Below, piece after piece: positions 1 to 7,247 of a stretch of DNA of 64,000 nucleotides. The position numbers were made by a program, and so were the translations under genes. The stretch lies in NCBI GenBank assembly GCA_900319865.1, contig ONQD01000004.1:1-64000 (forward strand), in the 5' to 3' direction. Within the stretch, counting starts at the first letter, position 1, and each line of letters begins with the position of its first letter. The stretch is from an uncultured Bacteroidales bacterium (GTDB taxonomy: Bacteria > Bacteroidota > Bacteroidia > Bacteroidales > P3). The notes below the pieces were generated by a model. The model was given only the letters and a program-made list of their open reading frames with translations, made no database searches and was not told where the DNA came from.

Positions 1-47
1 CCGCCAACATTGGGAGAATCGCACAAAGAACTATCCCCAATAAATGT

Positions 48-78
48 TTTGCCAAATAAGAAAAGATTTGTATCTTTG
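48..78 (+). promoter_or_regulatory. Bacteroidetes-type promoter of a decayed ATPase gene
   Basis: A -33 TTTG (48-51), a 19-bp spacer and a -7 TATCTTTG (71-78) match the Bacteroidetes sigma-ABfr consensus. The leader that follows (79-117) resembles the leader of the intact ATPase gene at 62539-63588: both have TATCTTTG followed by CGAAAAA..TTCGTT.CGAA. It probably survives from a lost gene copy. Confidence 0.6.
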
Positions 79-121
79 CAGCGTGAAATTACGAAAAAGT
101 TCGTTACGAAATAATGCGTAG

Positions 122-217
122 TATGGAATATTCTTCAAATTCGGCACCATCGTCTGGGATCGCAACTGGAATCTGATATTTCCCATCAAGCAGCTGCACG
201 AAGGGGTGATTAGATGA
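122..217 (+). pseudogene. Short remnant of an AAA ATPase gene start
   Basis: A 31-codon open stretch bounded by TAG and TGA reads FFKFGTIVWDRNW near its start. This recalls the N-terminus MNPFKFGTIVEGDFF of the ATPase encoded at 62539-63588. Only the first residues match. Together with the homologous promoter and leader just upstream, it suggests a truncated, degenerate copy of that ATPase family. It is too short to be a functional protein, and the downstream sequence to about 340 shows no recognisable gene. Confidence 0.35.
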
Positions 218-374
218 TAATATGTATCCTTGCAACCTCAAACCATGAGGTATTATTTCGGCTTTAATTGCACACCGTCAAGCGTTTTCTGTGCCAACTC
301 ACTGAGTATGGCTATCAAGAGTCTCACGGTGGCAACAGCACCTATCAATTGAAAACAACAAATTCAGAATATAC

Positions 375-406
375 TTTGGTTGATTCAGATAAAAGTCGTA
401 TCTTTG
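375..406 (+). promoter_or_regulatory. Promoter for the rod-like RNA
   Basis: TTTG (375-378), a 20-bp spacer and TATCTTTG (399-406) form a near-consensus Bacteroidetes promoter. No good reading frame follows. The next element is the long hairpin at 484-602, so the transcript starting near 413 is probably an RNA gene. Confidence 0.65.
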
Positions 407-412
407 CATCGA

Positions 413-642
413 ATTTGAAAACAAAAAATATGACATAAAATATAGACATAAAAGGCATATATTGAGCTGACGCTCTTGTTCTCTTGATAGAAACGTCTGG
501 AAAACGGTTTAAGGAACGAGAATAAGTTTGCGGAAGTTCACGCGTATGGCGTGAATTCCTTACACTTATTTGTTCCAAAGGTATTCCAGACACCTCTATC
601 AAAAATAAGTGGATATCATATTGAGGGGTTTGCGCCTTTCTT
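413..642 (+). ncRNA. Rod-shaped structured RNA, 6S-like / Bacteroidales-1-like candidate
   Basis: The two halves of 484-602 fold on each other. TTGATAG (484-490) pairs with 596-602, GTCTGGAA (495-502) with 584-591, GGAAC (513-517) with 572-576, AATAAGT (521-527) with 564-570, GGAA (532-535) with 556-559, and TTCACGC (537-543) with 549-555, closed by a 5-nt apical loop. A terminal stem AAAGGC/GCCTTT may join about 450 and 635. A long rod with internal bulges behind a strong promoter and without an ORF is the layout of 6S RNA. The Bacteroidales-1 motif is the known Bacteroidales candidate for that role. The 3' arm carries the complement of TACCTTTG, a -7 element look-alike, as expected of a promoter mimic. 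The ends are estimates. A covariance-model search is needed to confirm the family. Confidence 0.55.
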
Positions 643-699
643 ATGCCATGGAACAGTTCACAGATAATTATGAAGAATCATCAATAATAGTTACTAAAA

Positions 700-3600
700 A
701 TGAATTTTATTAGTGAGTTACAAAGAAAACGTTGTGATTATAACCATCCGGATCAAGCAACAAGCCAGGCAAATAGTTTGAATCTCCTATCTTCAGGCAT
801 TTATACTGAAGAGGAGCGTTTCATATTTGAACTTTTACAAAATGCCGTAGATGCATTTAATGACCCTACAGGAACACTTACCATTCAAATGCATATAAAG
901 GATAACTATTTTGCATTTCTCCATAATGGTGATTCTTTTACCAAGCGTGATATTGAAGGACTCTGTGATGTAGGTAATGGGAACAAAATGAAAGATGCTA
1001 AAAAGATTGGATACAAGGGTATTGGTTTCAAGTCAGTCTTTATGAAATCATCCAATGTCACTGTACAATCTGGAGGGTATTGTTTCAAATTTGACAAAGA
1101 TTATTGGAACAACTATTGGGATGAACATTGGGATAATAATAAGTATGGGCAGAAAGATGGCGAAAAGAAATATCTGATGCCTTGGCAGATAATACCGATT
1201 GAAACGGAAGCCCCAATTGTTATTAATATGGATGATTTTAATGTCGCAACATACGTCAATGTATCAGATACAGAAGCTTTAAAACAAAAAGTTGGGCGGC
1301 TATTGTCAAGTTCTCAATTTCTGTTATTTTTGAAGTGCCCCAATATTAAAATCGAATTGGTTGTTGATGGGAAGTGTAATCATTGGATTGAAAAAAATGC
1401 ACAGGAAGATATTGTTTCCTTGTCGGTCAATGGCATTAGCGAAAACAGTTGGTTGATGTACACAAACAGTGAAGTCCCTGTTCCTGAAGAATTAAGGCCG
1501 TCCATAATGGCGGATATTAACACACCTGACAAACTCAAAGAATCAAAAACTTTTGATTTGTCGTTTGCAGTAGAGATAGACAAAGGGAATAAGTTAAAAA
1601 GGGTGGAACGTGCAGTTCTTTATACATACCTACCAACATCTTATCGCTTCGGGTCAGAAGGTTTTCCTTTCCTTGTCAATGCCAATTTTATTACTGACGC
1701 AGGGCGACAGCAGTTGCATAAGGATTCAGAATGGAATAAACTTATCGTCTCAAAGATACCATCGGAGTTTCTAACTTGGATGAGCAAGATAAGTCTTAAG
1801 TACAAAAATTATTGGGAGATTCTACCAGAGAGGTCATATGGACGTTCAAATACGTTGGATGAGATTTATGAGGCAGAAATGGAGAAGGCCATAATGAATA
1901 TTGCTTTTGTCCCAACATTAAGCAAGAAGTTAGTTCTGGCAGGGGATGCGGTGATGGACAGAATGGGTTTGTCTTCATCCATCTCTATAGAGACTTTGAT
2001 GGCTCATATTAATCGCAAATATAACAAAGTATATAACACGTCTAGTTTAGTTGAGAATGTATGGAAAGGAAGCAGGATTTTAGGCGATTATGGCGTTTTT
2101 ATTTTTGATAAGCAGAAGCTAAAAGGTATCTTTGAAGACGAAAAAATATTCAAAGCATTGGACGAGGAGTTGAATATTAAGCTTACCAACTATTTGTTTG
2201 ATTATTATACACAGAATAGAAGTGAGCGAGGAGAACTCTTTTCGGTGCTTCAGAATACGGCTTTCCTTTTGGACGAAACCGGCGTATTGAGGAAGCCTAA
2301 GGATTTGTTTTTTCCATCCGATTATCGAGACCAAAACGAACTATCTGAGGATGCGACATTTTTGCACAACCAAATAAATGAAATCATCTGTAGTGATATA
2401 GAAAAGAAAAATTGGTTAATTGATTTAGGGGTCGAGGAATTGTCTGATATTTCATTCATCAGAAATGTAGTATGTAGAGATGGTTATATAACGAAAGAGA
2501 ATTCAGTAGAGGTAATGGATTACTTGTTCAGTGTTAACAGAAAATGCGATATTTTTTTGGAAGTAGGGTATCGTTGGTTGAGTAATATTAAGTTTCTCTC
2601 AAAAAAGGGGGATCTGTGTCAAGCTTCAGATTTGTATTTGGGTACAGTCTTCAAGCCAGAAAATGATATTGAACCATATTATAATAGATTGGACATCTTT
2701 ATTTCAGATGAATATGGTTCTAACTATAATCGGATTGACTATTCTGTTTTTCTGCAAAAGTTCAAAGTCAAAAGCAGATTGGAAATAAGTGAACGGATCA
2801 TTCGTGATGAAAATACATACAAAAGATTTCCTATATTACAAACTGCAAAAAATGAGAGTGCCAAAGTCTCTTGGCATTCGGATTGGACTGGTGGTGATTA
2901 TTATTTCAATTTTGGTTCATTTAAAATATTTTATGTGCCACTAATTGATTATTGGGGTAACGATGATTGGAAGTTCTCTAAATATGTATGGAGCAACATA
3001 TTGAAAAAAGAACTGATAGAACATACTGACAATATAATAGGTGACTCAGGATTGTATGGAAGAACGCTTGAATTAAAAAAATATGATGGAAATGTATCAT
3101 TTTTGGAATATTGTGTAAAGCACACACAAAAATTTCCAGCTACGGATGGCAGACTGATGTTAGCTAACGATCTCTTCTTGAACACTGAAGATATTAAATA
3201 TATAGCAGATAAGTATTTGCCAGTAATTGATATAGATTGCGAAATACATGATTCTTGGAAGGTATTACTCGGACTTCGAAATCAATTGTCTATTGTTAAT
3301 TGTTTGACTATACTTACGAATATTTCTAAGGATAAAGAGAATGCTGAGAATAACAAAGGAAGAATATCAAAAATATATCAGAAACTTGTTGAACTTGATG
3401 CGTTGTCAATCGCCAATAAAAATAAGATAGTCCAGTGGGCAGAAAACAACACAATACTATCTCGGGATAATGATTTTGTTGAACCATCTTTGCTGAGTTA
3501 TGTTTCTTTGGATGGTTTCAGTTCGCAAAATCGGGTTTATGTCGGTTCTCCTTCAAATAGGGACAAGGTCATTGAATTGCTGGCTCTAATGGGAGTGCGG

Positions 3601-4524
3601 GTCATTACGGAACGTAATATAAAGCCGGAATTTAAAGGGAAGAGAGAGTCTGATGTTTTGAAGGGGTTACTTCTTTCAAGATTGTCACCGCTGGCTTTAG
3701 TGGCTACAGGAGAGAAACCCACCAAAGAAGAATGTACAGAAAAGAAAGAAACTATCAGAAAATTACTGTATGACACAAACTTTTATCATTGTGAGAAAAT
3801 ATCTCTTACTTATGGTAATGCAGATGATGTGATTGATAAACATGCATTTGGCCACAATAATGATTTTTATTATATTGGAGACCTTCGACCCGCAAATGTC
3901 GAGCCACTACTTACTCCACTTTGTAAACATTTGGAACTAAAAGGACACGAAAGAGAGTTATTTATTATGATGATTGAAGATATTGACGGCATTCGTCAGA
4001 ATCTCGCAGATAAAGGTTATGATATCTCTCTTTTGGAAGACGAAATAGTATCACCAAGCAGAACAATCAATACAAGGGTTGACTGGAATCGCGATGAAAG
4101 CCAAAAAGAAAGAGATGTTATTACAGGATTTAGAGGAGAAATAATTGTATATGAAAAACTAAAATCACTCGGCTTCAATCCTTCTTGTCCAGCTATCTCT
4201 ACAGAAGATGACTATACCCATAAGATTGTAGAAAATGGGAAAGAATATTACTGTAAACCCAATCTTAACCCCGATTATGACATTAAGTTCACAGACAATG
4301 GTGGAATCCAAGTGTTTGTAGAGGTTAAGTCAACTACAACTAATGTTGGCCAAATAGAGAATATGCCCATAAGTGCAAAAGAGTGGTCAATGATAAAACG
4401 ATACGAAACCGAGATGGGCAAAGAATATCTTCTTGTAAGAGTGTTTGGTATAGGACAACCTTCTCAGGATATTTATCTGTTTAATGGACATACATGGAAT
4501 TATTATAAAATCCACACAAAATGA
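700..4524 (+). CDS. Large GHKL (Hsp90/sacsin-like) ATPase with C-terminal DUF3883 nuclease-like domain
   Basis: This 1274-residue protein starts with a GHKL ATPase fold. The N-box is FELLQNAVDA (E44, N48, D51), HNGD lies at 75-78 and a glycine lid GYKGIGFKSVF at 104-114. The middle, about 900 residues, is not recognisable. The last ~140 residues look like DUF3883 (NO VEIN C-terminal) or a PD-(D/E)xK fold: FRGE (1144-1147), YDIKF with D1194, and VEVKSTT with E1208 and K1210. Sacsin-type ATPases joined to DUF3883 occur in bacterial defence loci, so nucleic-acid sensing and cleavage is a fair inference, not proof. The stop overlaps the next gene by 4 bp (ATGA), implying coupled translation. The region is visibly more AT-rich than the housekeeping genes, suggesting transfer. 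Confidence 0.8.
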   Translation: MNFISELQRKRCDYNHPDQATSQANSLNLLSSGIYTEEERFIFELLQNAVDAFNDPTGTLTIQMHIKDNYFAFLHNGDSFTKRDIEGLCDVGNGNKMKDAKKIGYKGIGFKSVFMKSSNVTVQSGGYCFKFDKDYWNNYWDEHWDNNKYGQKDGEKKYLMPWQIIPIETEAPIVINMDDFNVATYVNVSDTEALKQKVGRLLSSSQFLLFLKCPNIKIELVVDGKCNHWIEKNAQEDIVSLSVNGISENSWLMYTNSEVPVPEELRPSIMADINTPDKLKESKTFDLSFAVEIDKGNKLKRVERAVLYTYLPTSYRFGSEGFPFLVNANFITDAGRQQLHKDSEWNKLIVSKIPSEFLTWMSKISLKYKNYWEILPERSYGRSNTLDEIYEAEMEKAIMNIAFVPTLSKKLVLAGDAVMDRMGLSSSISIETLMAHINRKYNKVYNTSSLVENVWKGSRILGDYGVFIFDKQKLKGIFEDEKIFKALDEELNIKLTNYLFDYYTQNRSERGELFSVLQNTAFLLDETGVLRKPKDLFFPSDYRDQNELSEDATFLHNQINEIICSDIEKKNWLIDLGVEELSDISFIRNVVCRDGYITKENSVEVMDYLFSVNRKCDIFLEVGYRWLSNIKFLSKKGDLCQASDLYLGTVFKPENDIEPYYNRLDIFISDEYGSNYNRIDYSVFLQKFKVKSRLEISERIIRDENTYKRFPILQTAKNESAKVSWHSDWTGGDYYFNFGSFKIFYVPLIDYWGNDDWKFSKYVWSNILKKELIEHTDNIIGDSGLYGRTLELKKYDGNVSFLEYCVKHTQKFPATDGRLMLANDLFLNTEDIKYIADKYLPVIDIDCEIHDSWKVLLGLRNQLSIVNCLTILTNISKDKENAENNKGRISKIYQKLVELDALSIANKNKIVQWAENNTILSRDNDFVEPSLLSYVSLDGFSSQNRVYVGSPSNRDKVIELLALMGVRVITERNIKPEFKGKRESDVLKGLLLSRLSPLALVATGEKPTKEECTEKKETIRKLLYDTNFYHCEKISLTYGNADDVIDKHAFGHNNDFYYIGDLRPANVEPLLTPLCKHLELKGHERELFIMMIEDIDGIRQNLADKGYDISLLEDEIVSPSRTINTRVDWNRDESQKERDVITGFRGEIIVYEKLKSLGFNPSCPAISTEDDYTHKIVENGKEYYCKPNLNPDYDIKFTDNGGIQVFVEVKSTTTNVGQIENMPISAKEWSMIKRYETEMGKEYLLVRVFGIGQPSQDIYLFNGHTWNYYKIHTK

Positions 4525-5324
4525 ATATAATAAACACACAGAGGCTGACACTTACCCCAGTTTTGTTCAGCGACAAGGAATTCTTATCAAAGCTTTTTCT
4601 GGACAATGATGTCAAGAAATATTATGTCCTAAGGGATGACCATTCTAACGATATAGAACTTTTTACTAAATATTTGGTTGAAACGAATCAAAATGGTCGA
4701 GCACTACAATGCATTGTTAGATTAAAAAACTCTACCCCGATTGGTCTAGCAGGAGGGGAACTAATGAGAGATTTATTCTCAGGAGAAGCGTCATGGAATA
4801 CCTCATATGCGTTACTCCCAGAATATAGGGGGTGTGGTTATGCTACTGAGGCGGTTATTGCTTTCACCAATCATGTTAAACAATATGCAATAAACAAATC
4901 ACACCTTGATATTTCTGATGAAAATGAACCTTCAAAATGTGTTGCTCGTAAAGCTGGATATGTACTCAATAAAGATACGGCACATGTGGATCAGAAGCAT
5001 TTAGAATTATTGATGTTGTTTCACTGGGAAAAACAATTGCATTCTCAAAGAGAGATTTTTTTTAATAAAGCAACGATGGCGTTTAGGTCGAAAGATTATC
5101 AAATGGCAGAAAACCTTTATGAACGGGCTCTAGAGTATCCGTATGAACTTGGTTCTGCATACACGGACGCCCAATGCTATTCTAATATAGGCATGGCATG
5201 TTCTAGTTACGGGAATTACATGAAAGCATATCAGTGCCTAATGAAGGCGAAAAGTATGGGGTTGACCAATGCATCGATTGAGAAAGAACTTGTTTGGCTA
5301 CATACTAATAAGGGTATAGGGTAA
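4521..5324 (+). CDS. GNAT acetyltransferase fused to TPR repeats
   Basis: Residues 1 to about 170 form a RimJ/RimL-type GNAT domain: the start RLTLTPVLFSDKEFL is typical, and PEYRGCGYATEAV is the acetyl-CoA-binding motif A. Residues about 180-255 carry two TPR-like helical hairpins (KATMAFRSKDYQMAENLYERA and SNIGMACSSYGNYMKAYQCL-like), so the protein probably docks on a partner. Its start overlaps the stop of the ATPase-DUF3883 gene by 4 bp, so the two are co-translated, and both share the AT-rich composition. A GNAT-TPR fusion coupled to a GHKL-DUF3883 protein is not an arrangement I recognise. Acetylation of the partner, a phage protein or a tRNA/ribosomal target are all open possibilities. 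Confidence 0.8.
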   Translation: MNIINTQRLTLTPVLFSDKEFLSKLFLDNDVKKYYVLRDDHSNDIELFTKYLVETNQNGRALQCIVRLKNSTPIGLAGGELMRDLFSGEASWNTSYALLPEYRGCGYATEAVIAFTNHVKQYAINKSHLDISDENEPSKCVARKAGYVLNKDTAHVDQKHLELLMLFHWEKQLHSQREIFFNKATMAFRSKDYQMAENLYERALEYPYELGSAYTDAQCYSNIGMACSSYGNYMKAYQCLMKAKSMGLTNASIEKELVWLHTNKGIG

Positions 5325-5456
5325 ACACTATTTTGAGCCTGAAGAAATAGAGACTTTGTTCAGAAGTAAGAAAAGCATACGGAGGAACAAAGAAGGGAGA
5401 CCGAAGAAGGGTCGAAGAGCCATCACACACTCTTTTGGTGGGTTTATTCGTTTTGT
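5325..5456. other. Spacer after the candidate defence operon
   Basis: A purine-rich spacer between the GNAT-TPR stop and the first hairpin element. I see no clear terminator or gene here. The open frame 5356-5664 runs into the repeat and is not convincing coding sequence. Confidence 0.4.
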
Positions 5457-5570
5457 GTCGCGTCCCTGTCGGGACGCTGGTCTATTGGTTGTCTTGTCAC
5501 GGCACTGCGAGGACTCCGTCCTCTTGTACCGTGTTATGCAAGGTCTCGTCCCTATCGGGACGGGTCATGA
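5457..5570 (-). repeat. Double-hairpin element, inverted copy A
   Basis: Relative to the array that follows, this copy is inverted. It has a GCGTCCC/GGGACGC hairpin (5460-5477), an outer stem CACGGCAC (5498-5505) against GTACCGTG (5526-5533), an inner stem GAGGAC (5509-5514) against GTCCTC (5518-5523), and a second CGTCCC/GGGACG hairpin (5547-5562). The inner stem differs in sequence from the array units but is still perfectly paired. Confidence 0.8.
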
Positions 5571-5592
5571 TGCCAGTATAACAGCCGATCGA

Positions 5593-6296
5593 GCGTCCCA
5601 ACAGGGACACGATACAGATAACTCGGTACAAGCCACAGGGCGCAGTGCCGTGAGAGCAGCATGACAACCCCTAGGGCGTCCCGACAGGGACGCGACATGC
5701 ATAACACTGTACAAGCCCCACAAAGGCGCAGTGCCGTGATAGCGGCAAGACTGACTATAAGGCGTCCCGACAGGGACGCGATATGCATAACACGGTACAA
5801 GCCACAGGGCGCAGTGCCGTGATTGCTGCAAGACTGACTATAAGGCGTCCCGGCAGGGACGCGACATGCATAACACGGTACAAGCCCCACAAGGGCGCAG
5901 TGCCGTGAGAGCAATATGACAGACTATAGGGCGTCCCGACAGGGACGCGATATGCATAACACGGTACAAGCCCCACAGGGCGCAGTGCCGTGAGAGCAGC
6001 ATGACAACCCCTAGGGCGTTCCGGCAGGGACGCGATATGCTTAACACGGTACAAGCCCCCTAGGGCGCAGTGCCGTGATAGCGGCAAGACTGACTATAGG
6101 GCGTCCCGACAGGGTCGCGACATGCATAACACGGTACAAGCCCCACAGGGCGCAGTGCCGTGATAGCAATATGACAGACTATAGGGCGTCCCGACAGGGA
6201 CGCGATATGCATAACACGGTACAAGCCACATGGCGCAATGCCGTGATAGCAATATGACAGACTATAGGGCGTCCCGACAGGGACGCGACATGACTA
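5593..6296 (+). repeat. Tandem array of ~84-bp double-hairpin units (8 full plus 1 partial)
   Basis: Units begin near 5593, 5674, 5760, 5843, 5928, 6013, 6098, 6183 and 6267 (the last partial), with a period of 81-86 bp. Each has hairpin 1, GCGTCCC-GACA-GGGACGC, then ATGCATAA, then hairpin 2 with outer stem CACGGTAC/GTGCCGTG (one U-G wobble) around an inner GCCC/GGGC stem. A variable tail follows: AGCAATATGACAGACTAT, AGCGGCAAGACTGACTAT or AGCAGCATGACAACCCCTA. The three tail types recur in a mixed order. The wobble is a G-U pair only when read on the plus strand, so the plus strand is the likely functional RNA or ssDNA sense. The several overlapping open frames here are by-products of the repeat. 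Copies A, B and C elsewhere show that the family is dispersed. Confidence 0.9.
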
Positions 6297-6388
6297 AAAA
6301 CACGATGTCCAAATTGGAGAGACCAAAGGAAAGGCGGGGCAAAAAGAGACAATTGGATGCTATTACAATAGGATTGATGAAAAAAAAT

Positions 6389-6419
6389 TTTGTCATATCG
6401 AAATAATGTTGTAATTTTG
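6389..6419 (+). promoter_or_regulatory. Promoter of the 44-aa gene
   Basis: TTTG (6389-6392), a 19-bp spacer and TAATTTTG (6412-6419) match the Bacteroidetes consensus. The leader to the ATG at 6495 is about 70 nt. Confidence 0.7.
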
Positions 6420-6494
6420 CAAATGCTTTTAAAAGGCAAATAGCCTTATTAATATCATTAAATCAAGAAGTTAAACAAATAAAAACATACTACT

Positions 6495-6629
6495 ATGGGT
6501 ATTAATGCCAACAAAAAAGTAAAGAGAAGCAAGGTTAGAATCAACGGTAACAAGAACTCCACCAATAACTGGGGCATCAACGCCGCTGGTTGGAATGCAG
6601 TTCACAAAGCTGTCATCAACGCTGAATAA
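6495..6629 (+). CDS. 44-aa basic Asn/Lys-rich small protein
   Basis: This ORF encodes 44 residues, starting MGINANKKVKRSKVRINGN and ending AVHKAVINAE. The N-terminal half is strongly basic. The second half contains NNWGINAAGWNAV. It has no signal peptide or membrane segment. A consensus promoter lies upstream and an intrinsic terminator 42 bp downstream, so it is a self-contained unit, which supports real expression. The composition suggests nucleic-acid or ribosome binding, but I do not recognise the family. It lies just past the hairpin array. The start is the first ATG after the promoter, in an A-rich context. Confidence 0.65.
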   Translation: MGINANKKVKRSKVRINGNKNSTNNWGINAAGWNAVHKAVINAE

Positions 6630-6670
6630 GCCTACCTGTACTGAGAGCATTCAAAGCTTCGAAGAATATT

Positions 6671-6700
6671 AAAGGCCCGCACATGCGGGCCTTTATATTT
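6671..6700 (+). terminator. Intrinsic terminator of the 44-aa gene
   Basis: The perfect 10-bp stem AAAGGCCCGC/GCGGGCCTTT (6671-6680 with 6685-6694) has a 4-nt loop and is followed by TATATTTTG. Confidence 0.85.
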
Positions 6701-6771
6701 TGTATTCACTGTAGTGGAAATACAATAATTGGTGTAACGGCATAGGCAATGGCAAAGCCCATGCCGCCACA

Positions 6772-7245
6772 TCAGAGTGCGAGGGGGCGACCGTCGAGTT
6801 TGGCGGCATAAAGGTCATCGCCATGATACTCGAGCTTGAGCGAGAAGAACGGCTGGTCGGGATTCATCAAGAGACGCAGAAATATCTTGTCTCCCTCCCA
6901 TAGATTGAGATTGAAGAGTTCCCGTTTGTCCACCCATTCTAGATCCCCCTCGTTGCAGGTGAGCAAATCACCCGTCCAACGGGACGAGGTGAAGAGGTGC
7001 ATGTATTCGGACGGCCAGATGTCGTTGATAAAGGTTACAATGCCGCGATAGCGCCAATCGACAATATCGAGGCCCGTTTCCTCCTTCACTTCGCGGAGCA
7101 TACACTCGTCGGGGCTTTCGTGTTCTTCGCACTTGCCCCCCACCCCAATCCACTTGTCGTGGCTGGCATCGTTTTCCTTCTTGACTCGGTGAAGCATGAG
7201 GTAACGCCCGTCATGTTCCAGATAGCAAAGTGTTGTTTGTTTCAT
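6772..7245 (-). CDS. Nudix hydrolase, MutT/8-oxo-dGTPase-like
   Basis: This 157-aa Nudix protein probably hydrolyses an oxidised or free nucleoside triphosphate. The Nudix box runs from GGKCEEHESPDECMLREVKEETGL and has the required REVKEE core; it is preceded by the usual strand (KWIGVGGK). I start it at MKQTTLCYL (7245), 2 bp after the stop of the cusA-like gene. An upstream start at 7290 would overlap cusA by 43 bp. It is the last gene of the metal-efflux operon. Co-transcription with efflux fits sanitation of nucleotides damaged by metal-driven oxidation, but this is inference. The substrate cannot be read from the sequence. Confidence 0.85.
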   Translation of the reverse strand: MKQTTLCYLEHDGRYLMLHRVKKENDASHDKWIGVGGKCEEHESPDECMLREVKEETGLDIVDWRYRGIVTFINDIWPSEYMHLFTSSRWTGDLLTCNEGDLEWVDKRELFNLNLWEGDKIFLRLLMNPDQPFFSLKLEYHGDDLYAAKLDGRPLAL

Positions 7246-7247
7246 GT

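Noticed and set aside
345-602. 85-aa minus-strand ORF
   Set aside because: It overlaps the long RNA hairpin and the promoter on the other strand; it has no recognisable protein features.
5593-6296. CRISPR array
   Set aside because: Repeat and spacer are not separable: whole ~84-bp units repeat, including the tails, and no cas genes are present.
5356-6439. Several overlapping ORFs of 60-120 aa in the repeat array
   Set aside because: They read the same repeat in different frames on both strands (SRHCALxGLVPCY...); the period is not a multiple of three and no start context is present.
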